Shown here piece by piece: positions 1 to 6,397 of a stretch of 7,549 bases of DNA. The notes beneath the pieces were generated by a model. It made no database searches. It worked only from the letters and a program-made list of their open reading frames with translations, and was not told the origin of the DNA. The stretch is from Cytophagales bacterium (GTDB lineage Bacteria > Bacteroidota > Bacteroidia > Cytophagales > Cyclobacteriaceae): contig JAJCYK010000571.1 of the NCBI GenBank assembly GCA_029262935.1, positions 1-7,549 on the forward strand, written 5' to 3'. The position numbers were made by a program, and so were the translations under genes. How positions within the stretch are numbered: position 1 is the first letter of the stretch; each line of letters begins with the position of its first letter.

Positions 1-474
1 ACTTAGGTTTGGAAATTCTTTGCGAATCATTTCCGGTAAAAGCAGCAACTGGTAATCGTGAATCCATAAAGTATCTCCGTCTTCCAAAAAGTTAATGACC
101 TCGTTACAAAACTTCTGGTTTACTTGCACATAAGCCTCCCAAAAGGATTCTTTATACACGGAATACTGACTGAAGTAGTGAAATATGGGCCATAGTGTTT
201 CATTACTGAACCCCTCGTAATAGTTTTTAATTTCTGATTGGGTGAGGAATACGGGGTGCATATTCTCAGCTTTCAGCTTTTCAGTGACGTTAATGCGTTC
301 AATTCCTTGGTTGATCAATAAACCCGGCCATCCAATCCAAAGGTTGCCTCCTTGTTTGTAGATGGAGCCCAAGCCAGTGGCGAGCCCTCCTTCACTGGGT
401 TGAAAGTGCAACCCCTCGGGGTCTTTGGTTACCCGAACAGGTAGCCGATTTGATACGATAATCGTTTTGGACAT
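1..474 (-). CDS. otsA: Trehalose-6-phosphate synthase (GT20), N-terminal part, runs off the window
   Basis: The first 158 codons are present (ATG at 474-472) and the frame is open to the window edge. The family transfers glucose from UDP-glucose to glucose-6-phosphate to make trehalose-6-phosphate in the cytoplasm, for osmotic and stress protection. Visible GT20 landmarks are SNRLPV with Arg10, the EGGLATGL glycine loop at 28-35 (E. coli OtsA has GGLAVGI there), WIGWPG at 46-51, Tyr86, LWPIFHY at 94-100, and WIHDYQLLLLP at 137-147, whose Asp140 matches the substrate-binding aspartate of OtsA. The C-terminal nucleotide-sugar domain lies outside, so it cannot be seen whether this is a lone synthase or the synthase-phosphatase fusion common in Bacteroidota. 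AAGG lies only two bases before the ATG, too close for a standard ribosome site. It follows the exonuclease gene on the same strand after 74 bases holding a terminator-like hairpin, so it probably has its own promoter. Confidence 0.93.
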   Translation of the reverse strand, partial: MSKTIIVSNRLPVRVTKDPEGLHFQPSEGGLATGLGSIYKQGGNLWIGWPGLLINQGIERINVTEKLKAENMHPVFLTQSEIKNYYEGFSNETLWPIFHYFSQYSVYKESFWEAYVQVNQKFCNEVINFLEDGDTLWIHDYQLLLLPEMIRKEFPNLS

Positions 475-496
475 GTCCTTACGGTATTTGCTAGTG

Positions 497-525
497 CAAA
501 AAAATAAAATAACCAGTAGTACTGG
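497..525 (-). terminator. Hairpin plus T-rich tract between exonuclease and otsA
   Basis: Read on the minus strand, CCAGT/ACTGG can form a five-pair stem with a three-base loop (plus-strand 513-525, a perfect 13-base palindrome with one central base). It is followed at once by TTATTTTATTTTTTTG. This is the shape of a rho-independent terminator for the Mur ligase-exonuclease transcript. The stem is short, so the terminator may be leaky. The T-rich tract ends in TATTTTTTTG, which resembles a Bacteroidota -7 element with two extra bases, so the same DNA could also contribute to an otsA promoter. Structure seen, function inferred. Confidence 0.5.
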
Positions 526-548
526 AAATTAAAATCTCTTTGGGGGAT

Positions 549-1352
549 TTAACTGTTGAAAGCCCTTAATTTAATTTCAGTTAGCCTTCGTTTGGTGTCT
601 CTGGGAAACTTTCCATTAATGATCCAATCGTAGTACTGGGGCTCTTTTGATAATACCTCTAAGATAGGTTTCCCTCGGTACTTGCCAAAATTAAAGACTT
701 CAACATTTTCATTGTTATAGACGAATCTTCCAGCTAGGTCAACCATTTTACTACTGGTAATATCCGCTAGAGACTGCATATCATTGGATACTACTCCCAG
801 TTTCTTCCCTCGATTATCCAATACTTCTTGCCCTTGGTAGCGACTGACTTGGGCTTTTAACACTTCATAGGTGGCCATGGTATCAGCAGCCGCATTATGG
901 GCATTCTTTAGCTCTTGCCCCGTGTAAAATTTAAGAGCCGCTGCTAGGTTTCGTTTTTCCATCAAATGGAATATACGTTGCGTGTCAATCAGTTTCTTAT
1001 TCTTTAAGTCGAAATCAAGATCTACTCGTAGAAATTCCTCCACCAACATCGGAACATCGAACTTGATTACGCTAAATCCCGCCAGGTCGCAACCTTGGAA
1101 GAAGTCCAGCAGCTCTTTAGCCACTTGTTTGAAAGTAGGAGCGTCTTTCACATCTTCATCATAGATGCCATGGATTAGACTAGAATCTCGGGGGATAGGT
1201 ACACCGGGGTTTAGCCGGATCTGTTTCTGATCTACCGTTCCGTTTGGATGCGCTCTTACAATAGCAATTTCAATAATCCTATCGTCCACGATATCCGTGC
1301 CGGTGGTTTCTAAGTCAAAAACCGCTAATGGTTTTTTTAAATTTAAGTCCAT
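549..1352 (-). CDS. DEDDh-family 3'-5' exonuclease (DnaQ-like) with ExoX-type C-terminal domain
   Basis: This 267-residue soluble protein has the DnaQ/RNase-T exonuclease fold over about residues 8-170. The four catalytic acidic residues and the general-base histidine are all present: Asp13 and Glu15 in FDLETTGT, Asp99 in GFSVIKFDVPML, and His152 with Asp157 in HNAAADT. The spacing H-x4-D marks the DEDDh subgroup, so it should remove nucleotides 3' to 5' from DNA or RNA with two metal ions. Residues 218-262 carry FNFGKYRGKPILEV and YYDWIINGKFP, the short domain found at the C terminus of ExoX-like nucleases. It is too short and differently built to be a whole DNA polymerase, so it is either a stand-alone repair nuclease or a proofreading-type accessory subunit; the true substrate cannot be read from sequence. 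The start lies 11 bases after the upstream Mur ligase stop, implying cotranscription. Confidence 0.9.
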   Translation of the reverse strand: MDLNLKKPLAVFDLETTGTDIVDDRIIEIAIVRAHPNGTVDQKQIRLNPGVPIPRDSSLIHGIYDEDVKDAPTFKQVAKELLDFFQGCDLAGFSVIKFDVPMLVEEFLRVDLDFDLKNKKLIDTQRIFHLMEKRNLAAALKFYTGQELKNAHNAAADTMATYEVLKAQVSRYQGQEVLDNRGKKLGVVSNDMQSLADITSSKMVDLAGRFVYNNENVEVFNFGKYRGKPILEVLSKEPQYYDWIINGKFPRDTKRRLTEIKLRAFNS

Positions 1353-1363
1353 GGGGGCGCTAT

Positions 1364-2740
1364 CTAGCTATCCTTTATGATTGCATCGCTAAGTACTTTG
1401 ATGCTGAGATTATTGAAGTTACCAGAACTCATTAGTAATAGATTTTTTGCGTCCCAATTTTGACCTAGAAGAAAGCGCTCAAATTCCATAATGTCACTAA
1501 ATACTTTTAACTCCGGATGATTAAAAGCAGCCCTTATTTCATCTTTTGAGATGGGTTCAAGTTTTTTATGAGCAATGGTTTCTGGATTATAATATACAAT
1601 AGGAAGATCTGCCGATTCGAAAGAGTCACTGTATTGGCCAAGAAACTTTTTATTTAAGCTACTAAAGGTGTGAAGTTCTATGCAGGCTACCAAACTGCGA
1701 TCTGGGAATTGTTGCTTAAATGCTTTGGTAGTAGCCGACAATTTTGAAGGGGCATGAGCATAATCTTTAAATATGGCGGTACTGTTGCTGCTTTTAACCA
1801 ATTCCAGTCTATTAGCTGCTCCTTGAAACGATTGAATCGCCTCGTAAAACTGTTCGTCCGTTATGCCAATTTTCTTCAAGACTTCTTTCGCGCCATTGAA
1901 ATTCTGCATGTTGTGCCTGCCAAAAACTTGTACGGGTACGGATCCATTGCCCGTGGTTAAGTACGTGATGCCGTTTGCTATCATTGAGGGATGTTCCTGA
2001 TAGGGGATGGAGGTAACGTCTTCTCTTTGTTTACCACAAATTACCGTAGCCAGGTCATCTTCTTCACAATAAATTAAACTGCCGGCTTTGGGGCTGGCAT
2101 CAGCAAAAAGATCAAATTGTTTAACGTATTCGTCAATGGTTGGAAAGACATTGATATGGTCCCAGGCTACTCCACTTACAAGTCCTATATGGTGTTGATA
2201 TTTAAGAAATTTTGGAGTCTTATCTAAAGTAGAAGTTAAATACTCATCACCTTCTATGACAATGATGGGAGCTTCGCTTAGTTTCACTGTGTTGTCTATT
2301 CCTTTCAGCTGGGCACCTACTACATAATCAAAGGAGTGATTGAAAAATTGTAATACATGAATGATCATGGAAGTAATGGTCGTTTTTCCATGACTTCCCG
2401 CAATTACTATTCTTTGTTTGTTTTGGGATTGTTGATAAATAAAATCAGGATAAGAAAAAACGGGAAGGCCCAATTCGTTGGCTCGGTGCAATTCGGGGTT
2501 GTCTTCTTTTGCATGCATTCCGAGTATGACGGCATCCAATTCACTGTGAACCCTATTTGCATCCCAGCCTATACTTTCAGGAAGCAGATCATGGGCGGCC
2601 AATCGGCTTTTTGATGGTTCAAAAATCATATCGTCAGATCCTGTCACGTGCATGCCTATATCTTGAAGAGCTAATGCCAGGCTATGCATAACAGAGCCAC
2701 CTATAGCGATAAAATGAACCTTGGAACCTTTAGCAATCAT
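1364..2740 (-). CDS. mpl: Mpl-like Mur ligase (UDP-MurNAc:peptide ligase, murein recycling type)
   Basis: The protein resembles E. coli Mpl, the cytoplasmic ligase that joins recycled L-Ala-D-Glu-meso-Dap tripeptide to UDP-MurNAc. From the chosen start it is 458 residues, practically the 457 of E. coli Mpl. Domain order: N-terminal Rossmann-like domain opening VHFIAIGGSVMHSLA and HVTGSD; central ATPase with P-loop GSHGKTT (115-121) and the VIEGDEY block (163-168) followed by AWDHINVF; C-terminal ligase domain with GRHNMQN (274-280), AANRLEL, DYAHAPSK (326-333) and LLMSSGNF. MurC is the nearest alternative; the length, the DEYLTSTLDKTPKF segment and the final SSGNF favour Mpl, but substrate choice is inferred. 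The frame stays open up to an ATG at 2815, adding 25 residues (MYNINRRIGL...), but a good promoter sits inside that stretch and the family begins at the second Met, so 2740 is preferred. Stop is TAG, 11 bases before the exonuclease start. Confidence 0.88.
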   Translation of the reverse strand: MIAKGSKVHFIAIGGSVMHSLALALQDIGMHVTGSDDMIFEPSKSRLAAHDLLPESIGWDANRVHSELDAVILGMHAKEDNPELHRANELGLPVFSYPDFIYQQSQNKQRIVIAGSHGKTTITSMIIHVLQFFNHSFDYVVGAQLKGIDNTVKLSEAPIIVIEGDEYLTSTLDKTPKFLKYQHHIGLVSGVAWDHINVFPTIDEYVKQFDLFADASPKAGSLIYCEEDDLATVICGKQREDVTSIPYQEHPSMIANGITYLTTGNGSVPVQVFGRHNMQNFNGAKEVLKKIGITDEQFYEAIQSFQGAANRLELVKSSNSTAIFKDYAHAPSKLSATTKAFKQQFPDRSLVACIELHTFSSLNKKFLGQYSDSFESADLPIVYYNPETIAHKKLEPISKDEIRAAFNHPELKVFSDIMEFERFLLGQNWDAKNLLLMSSGNFNNLSIKVLSDAIIKDS

Positions 2741-2758
2741 ACCATTTTTGTTTCGGTT

Positions 2759-2789
2759 CAAAAATAGAATAAATTCAAACAGCGGCAAA
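2759..2789 (-). promoter_or_regulatory. Bacteroidota-type promoter for the mpl-exonuclease operon
   Basis: On the minus strand there is TTTG (2789-2786), a 19-base spacer, then TATTTTTG (2766-2759). This fits the Bacteroidota housekeeping pattern of TTTG or TTG, 19-21 bases, TAnnTTTG. Transcription would begin at about 2752-2754, giving a leader of roughly 12-14 bases before the ATG at 2740 and excluding the alternative ATG at 2815. The match is seen directly; activity is inferred. Confidence 0.6.
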
Positions 2790-2820
2790 CCAATTCTCCG
2801 GTTAATATTGTACATGTGAA

Positions 2821-2916
2821 TGTGGATAAGTAAATTACATTATGCACATTGTTAGCAACCTGTTGTGGATAACACCTTTGAAATCTGTGGATAATCATAC
2901 TAAAAACTGTGGACAA
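2821..2916. promoter_or_regulatory. Cluster of five DnaA boxes (candidate oriC or DnaA-controlled region)
   Basis: Five 9-base DnaA-box sequences fall in 96 bases: TGTGGATAA at 2821-2829, TTATGCACA at 2840-2848 (opposite orientation), TGTGGATAA at 2864-2872 and 2886-2894, and TGTGGACAA at 2908-2916. The first four fit the consensus TTATNCACA exactly on one strand or the other, three being the high-affinity TTATCCACA form; the fifth has one change. About 0.2 consensus matches would be expected by chance in this whole window at equal base use. Box starts are 19, 24, 22 and 22 bases apart, so all lie on nearly the same face of the helix. The array sits between divergently transcribed mpl and dnaB. 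Flanks are AT-rich (about 2741-2780 and 2943-2960), offering possible unwinding sites, but no clear DnaA-trio series was seen. Whether it is an origin, a dnaB regulator or a DnaA titration site is undecided. Confidence 0.85.
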
Positions 2917-2934
2917 GGATTGCAGCGATTTCAC

Positions 2935-2942
2935 TAGGTTTG
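2935..2942 (+). promoter_or_regulatory. Candidate -7 element of the dnaB promoter
   Basis: TAGGTTTG matches the Bacteroidota -7 consensus TAnnTTTG perfectly and lies 37 bases before the dnaB ATG, giving a leader of about 30 bases. No TTTG is found 19-21 bases upstream; the last DnaA box (2908-2916) occupies that place instead. This arrangement would let DnaA binding affect dnaB transcription. The element is short, so it could be a chance match. Confidence 0.45.
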
Positions 2943-2979
2943 CATTAAGTTTAATTGTCATAGAGAGACTGCGTAGTAC

Positions 2980-4557
2980 ATGGAATCAGAAAGAGGCATG
3001 GGATTGGGTACAAAGACCCGTAAGAATTTTTTAACCGACTTTAACGGGAATTTAGGAAAACTGCCACCACAAGCTGTGGATTTGGAAGAGGCTGTTTTGG
3101 GGGCCTTGATGTTGGAAAAAGACGCGCTTACTTCGGTAATAGACATCTTAAAGCCAGAAAGTTTTTATAAAGATGCCCATCAAGAAATCTATCGGTGTAT
3201 CGTAATCCTTTTTAATAACTCAGAGCCTGTAGACATGCTTACGGTTTCCAATCAATTACGACAGGAAGCAAAATTGGAAATGGTGGGTGGTGCTTATTAC
3301 TTGACGGAGTTAACCAGCCGGGTAAATAGTGCGGCAAACGTAGAATTTCACGCCCGGATCGTAGTGGAACAATCCATTAAAAGAGAGCTTATACGGATTT
3401 CATCGGAAATCCAACAAGACGCCTTTGAAGATACTTCCGATGCTTTTCAACTGCTGGACCGTACCGAACAGGCCCTGTTTGAAGTTTCAGAATCAAATAT
3501 TCGTAAGAACTACTCGGACATGCGTTCCATAATGCGTGAAGCTCTAAACGAACTGGAGGCCCGTAAAGACCACAAGGACGGACTTACTGGTATCCCAAGC
3601 GGCTTTACCGCATTGGATCGAATTACTTCCGGCTGGCAAAAGTCTGATTTAGTAATTATTGCTGCCCGACCGGGTATGGGTAAAACTGCCTTTGTCGTAA
3701 CCGCTATGCGTAACGCCGCCGTGGACTTTAATCACGCGGTGGCTATATTCTCTCTGGAGATGTCAAATATTCAATTGGTAAATCGACTGATTTCAGCGGA
3801 AGCTGAGTTGGAGAGTGAGAAAATCAAGAAGGGGACTTTGGCTGATTACGAATGGGAGCAGTTGGTGCATAAAACGGCCAAATTAAGCAACGCGCCTATA
3901 TTTATTGATGATACACCCGCATTATCCATTTTAGAATTAAGAGCAAAATGCCGAAGACTAAAAGCGCAACACGACGTTAAATTAATTATCGTGGATTACT
4001 TGCAACTGATGTCAGGTGATTCATCCAGAGGAGGTGGCGGTAATCGCGAGCAAGAAATAGCGTCAATTTCAAGAGCCTTAAAAAATATTGCCAAAGAGTT
4101 GGAAGTACCTGTGCTGGCCTTGTCTCAATTAAGCAGGGCGGTGGAGACCCGTGGAGGTGACAAACGACCGCAGTTGTCGGATTTAAGAGAATCAGGTTCA
4201 ATAGAACAAGATGCCGATTTAGTTATGTTCTTATATCGACCCGAGTACTATGGAATAACTGAGGATGAGGACGGTCAACCTATGCACGGTGTAGGAGAAG
4301 TAATTATTGCTAAACATCGCAACGGCTCCTTAGATACGGCCCAATTAAAATTCATTGGAAAATACACAAAATTTACGGATTTGGACTTCAATTTTGGAGC
4401 CCCAGGCAATTATGAATTGCCCAGCACCCCTGGTATGCCAGCGGAATTTTTAAGCCCCGGCACCATTACGCTTAGCAGTAAAAGTAATCCCAAAGACACT
4501 AACGCTGACGGCAGTGGCCCACCAGACCCACCGGATAACCCGGATGCTCCATTTTAA
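2980..4557 (+). CDS. dnaB: Replicative DNA helicase DnaB
   Basis: DnaB is the hexameric 5'-3' helicase that opens the replication fork and contacts primase and the helicase loader. The 525-residue product has the N-terminal DnaB domain at about 27-130 (PPQAVDLEEAVLGALM), a linker helix region around 175-200, and the RecA-like motor from about 203. Motor motifs: Walker A ARPGMGKTAF (229-238, Lys235 and Thr236), SLEM with catalytic-type Glu260, Walker B LIIVDYLQLM (335-344, Asp339), LSQLSR (381-386), and KHRNG (445-449) carrying the arginine finger. No intein interrupts the P-loop or Walker B. The tail after about 470 is non-conserved and ends Pro/Asp-rich (GPPDPPDNPDAPF). ATG at 2980 was chosen because Bacteroidota homologues have a similar short polar lead; ATG 2998 is an in-frame alternative six codons in. 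It lies immediately beside the DnaA-box array, and the following gene starts 5 bases after its TAA. Confidence 0.97.
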   Translation: MESERGMGLGTKTRKNFLTDFNGNLGKLPPQAVDLEEAVLGALMLEKDALTSVIDILKPESFYKDAHQEIYRCIVILFNNSEPVDMLTVSNQLRQEAKLEMVGGAYYLTELTSRVNSAANVEFHARIVVEQSIKRELIRISSEIQQDAFEDTSDAFQLLDRTEQALFEVSESNIRKNYSDMRSIMREALNELEARKDHKDGLTGIPSGFTALDRITSGWQKSDLVIIAARPGMGKTAFVVTAMRNAAVDFNHAVAIFSLEMSNIQLVNRLISAEAELESEKIKKGTLADYEWEQLVHKTAKLSNAPIFIDDTPALSILELRAKCRRLKAQHDVKLIIVDYLQLMSGDSSRGGGGNREQEIASISRALKNIAKELEVPVLALSQLSRAVETRGGDKRPQLSDLRESGSIEQDADLVMFLYRPEYYGITEDEDGQPMHGVGEVIIAKHRNGSLDTAQLKFIGKYTKFTDLDFNFGAPGNYELPSTPGMPAEFLSPGTITLSSKSNPKDTNADGSGPPDPPDNPDAPF

Positions 4558-4562
4558 TATCT

Positions 4563-5558
4563 ATGAAAGCACTACAAGTAATTAGTACAAATCGAGTTGA
4601 ACTTCGGGAGGTTTCCAAACCGGAAGTAAACGAGGGTGAGGTACTCGTGCGATTATCCGCAGCCAGTCTAAACCGACGGGATCATTGGATCCGGGAAGGA
4701 AAGTATCCCAATATCATACCTAATACTACCTTGGGTTCTGATGGTTGTGGTGAGGTGCTCGAAATTGGACAAGGAGTGCCTGATGAATGGCTGAACAAAC
4801 AGGTAGTGATCAACCCAAATGTGGGTTGGGGTGACAACTCAAATGTACAGGCTGCCACCTACCAAGTATTAGGCATGCCCACCAATGGTACTTTAGCTGA
4901 ATTCATTGTGGTCCCCCATCATCGACTTGCACATAAGCCTACACATCTAAGCAATGAGCAAGCATCGGCACTACCCTTAGGTGGGTTGACAGCTTTTCGG
5001 GCAGTGTTTCATCACGGAAAGCTGCAACCAAATCAGCACGTATTGATAACGGGTGCAGGGGGAGGGGTAAGCCAAATGGCATTCTTATGGGCAAAAGCGC
5101 ATGGTGCCATAGTATCCGTTACTTCAGGATCGGAGAAGAAATTGAGTAAAATGCTAGAGACGGGAGCTGCTCACGCCTACAATTACCACCAGGAGGATTG
5201 GGCCAGAGAAGTTTCGGCTAGCGGAGAATCATTTGATTTGATTATTGACAGTGCCGGAGGAGCTCAGTTCAATTCCTTGATTAAACTTATCAAACCAGGA
5301 GGCCGATTAGTTTACTACGGAGCTACGGCGGGTTTGCCGTCAAAAGTAGACCTTTATAGGATGTTTTGGAATCAAATTACGCTGCAAGGCTCTACCATGG
5401 GTAACGATCAAGAATTTTTAGAAATGCTTTCATTTGTTAACCAGCATCAATTAGTGCCAATGATTGACTCTATTCGACCTTTTGACCAGGTGATTAAGGG
5501 ATTGGACCGTATGAAGGCCTCTCAACAATTTGGTAAAATTGTAGTATCTCTTACATAG
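4563..5558 (+). CDS. Zinc-less MDR-family oxidoreductase (quinone reductase / alcohol dehydrogenase-like)
   Basis: This 331-residue cytoplasmic enzyme belongs to the medium-chain dehydrogenase/reductase superfamily. The N-terminal GroES-like catalytic domain (about 1-125, EVLVRLSAASLNRRDHW) precedes a nucleotide-binding Rossmann domain with GAGGGVSQMA at 164-173 and DSAGG at 229-233. The zinc-alcohol-dehydrogenase ligands are absent: the catalytic cysteine position reads SLNRRD, the usual GHE motif is GSDGCG (58-63), and there is no four-cysteine structural zinc lobe. It therefore looks like the zinc-independent NAD(P)H quinone reductase or enoyl reductase type of the YogA-like group; the substrate cannot be told. 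It starts 5 bases after dnaB with no room for a promoter, so it is probably cotranscribed with the helicase, an arrangement with no obvious functional logic. Stop TAG is followed by a weak terminator. Confidence 0.9.
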   Translation: MKALQVISTNRVELREVSKPEVNEGEVLVRLSAASLNRRDHWIREGKYPNIIPNTTLGSDGCGEVLEIGQGVPDEWLNKQVVINPNVGWGDNSNVQAATYQVLGMPTNGTLAEFIVVPHHRLAHKPTHLSNEQASALPLGGLTAFRAVFHHGKLQPNQHVLITGAGGGVSQMAFLWAKAHGAIVSVTSGSEKKLSKMLETGAAHAYNYHQEDWAREVSASGESFDLIIDSAGGAQFNSLIKLIKPGGRLVYYGATAGLPSKVDLYRMFWNQITLQGSTMGNDQEFLEMLSFVNQHQLVPMIDSIRPFDQVIKGLDRMKASQQFGKIVVSLT

Positions 5559-5560
5559 CC

Positions 5561-5599
5561 AAGGCATCAGGCCCTCAGTGCTTTTTTATTTTTTTTATT
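5561..5599 (+). terminator. Weak hairpin with long T-rich tract after the MDR gene
   Basis: AAGGCAT (5561-5567) can pair with GTGCTTT (5578-5584) as a seven-pair stem containing two G-T wobbles, with a ten-base loop. It is followed by T-rich sequence to 5599 broken only by single A residues. It starts two bases after the MDR stop codon and lies before etfB, the right place to end the dnaB-MDR transcript. The stem is poor; the T tract is the stronger part of the evidence. Confidence 0.4.
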
Positions 5600-5640
5600 A
5601 TTGAGTAACTTCACCCGAATTTGAAAATCTGAAAGACAGA

Positions 5641-6378
5641 ATGAAAATATTGGTATGTATTACCCACGTTCCAGATACCACCTCTAGAATTGCGTTTAAA
5701 GACGGCGATACTAGGTTTGATAGTAATGGAGTACAATATATTATTGGGCCTTATGATGACTATGCGCTAGCCCGGGCTGTAGAGCTAAAAGAAACGCACG
5801 GTGGAAGTATCACTGTATTGAATGTCGGTGAACCAGAAACAGAGCCTACCTTGCGAAAAGCTCTGGCTATTGGCGCGGATGATGCTATTAGGGTAAACGC
5901 TAAACCCATAGATTCTTTTTATGTGGCGAAGCAAATTGCCGCAGTAGCTCAAGATCAAGGCTATGACCTAATTTTAATGGGTAGGGAATCGATAGATTTC
6001 AACAGTGGACAGGTACACGGTATGGTGGGAGCACTTTTAAACATGCCTTCTGTTTCACCTGTCATGCAATTAGATGTGGCTGATGGTAAGGCTACAATGG
6101 CCCGGTAAATTGAAGGTGGAAAAGAATATTTAGAAGTGTCTTTGCCTTTAGTTGCAGGTTGTCAAGAACCCATAGCGGAATGGAAGATTCCTAATATGAG
6201 AGGTATTATGTCCGCTAGGTCAAAACCCAAGCAAGTAGTAGACCCCTTGGATACAGAAGCTAAAACCCAACTGCAAAAATACGAACTGCCTCCGGCGAAG
6301 GGTGCCGTAACGATGGTTGATGCAGATAATGTGGCGGAGTTGGTTTCTCTGTTAAAAAATGAAGCAAAGGTTTTATAG
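5641..6378 (+). pseudogene. etfB: Electron transfer flavoprotein beta subunit, interrupted by an in-frame TAA
   Basis: EtfB pairs with EtfA to form the FAD- and AMP-binding heterodimer that carries electrons from acyl-CoA and other dehydrogenases to ETF:quinone oxidoreductase. Codons 1-155 read as normal EtfB (MKILVCITHVPDT, IIGPYDDYALARAVELKE, KALAIGADDAIRV, ILMGRESIDFNSGQVHGMVGALL). Codon 156 (6106-6108) is TAA, then the same frame continues without break as IEGGKEYLEVSLPLV, IPNMRGIMSARSKP and on to TAG at 6376-6378. The reconstructed protein would be about 245 residues, normal for the family. The stop lies in the region of the ETF-beta signature (R-x2-E-G-G-x-E-x-L-x4-P), where homologues usually have REI, so a single GAA to TAA change explains it. 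A product ending at residue 155 would lack the C-terminal part that embraces EtfA. The in-frame GTG at 6136 has no convincing start context. It is either a fresh mutation or a base-call error. etfA follows after 19 bases. Confidence 0.9.
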
Positions 6379-6397
6379 GTAGAAAAGAACAGGAATT

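Noticed and set aside
2357..2614. Plus-strand open frame of 85 codons inside mpl
   Set aside because: It lies antisense to a clearly conserved Mur ligase segment including the P-loop, with no start signal or family resemblance.
2758..2961. Small minus-strand open frame of 67 codons across the DnaA-box region
   Set aside because: It overlaps the mpl promoter, the DnaA boxes and the dnaB -7 element, has no recognisable domain, and its residues reflect the repeated boxes rather than a protein.
3075..3083. TGTGGATTT as a sixth DnaA box
   Set aside because: Two mismatches at the end of the motif, and it lies within the conserved QAVDLEE coding segment of dnaB, which explains the sequence.
5616..5623. 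CGAATTTG as a -7 element for etfB
   Set aside because: It has the TTTG half but lacks the TA, and no TTG lies 19-21 bases upstream. Too weak to list as a promoter.
6106..6108. Reassignment of TAA or programmed readthrough
   Set aside because: TAA is used as a plain stop for dnaB and the exonuclease, and no recoding structure or leaky stop context is apparent. A mutation or base-call error is simpler.
6136..6378. A separate 80-codon gene starting at GTG 6136
   Set aside because: It is the same frame as etfB and encodes the conserved C-terminal part of that protein; the GTG is an ordinary internal valine with no ribosome site. It is the downstream half of the broken etfB.
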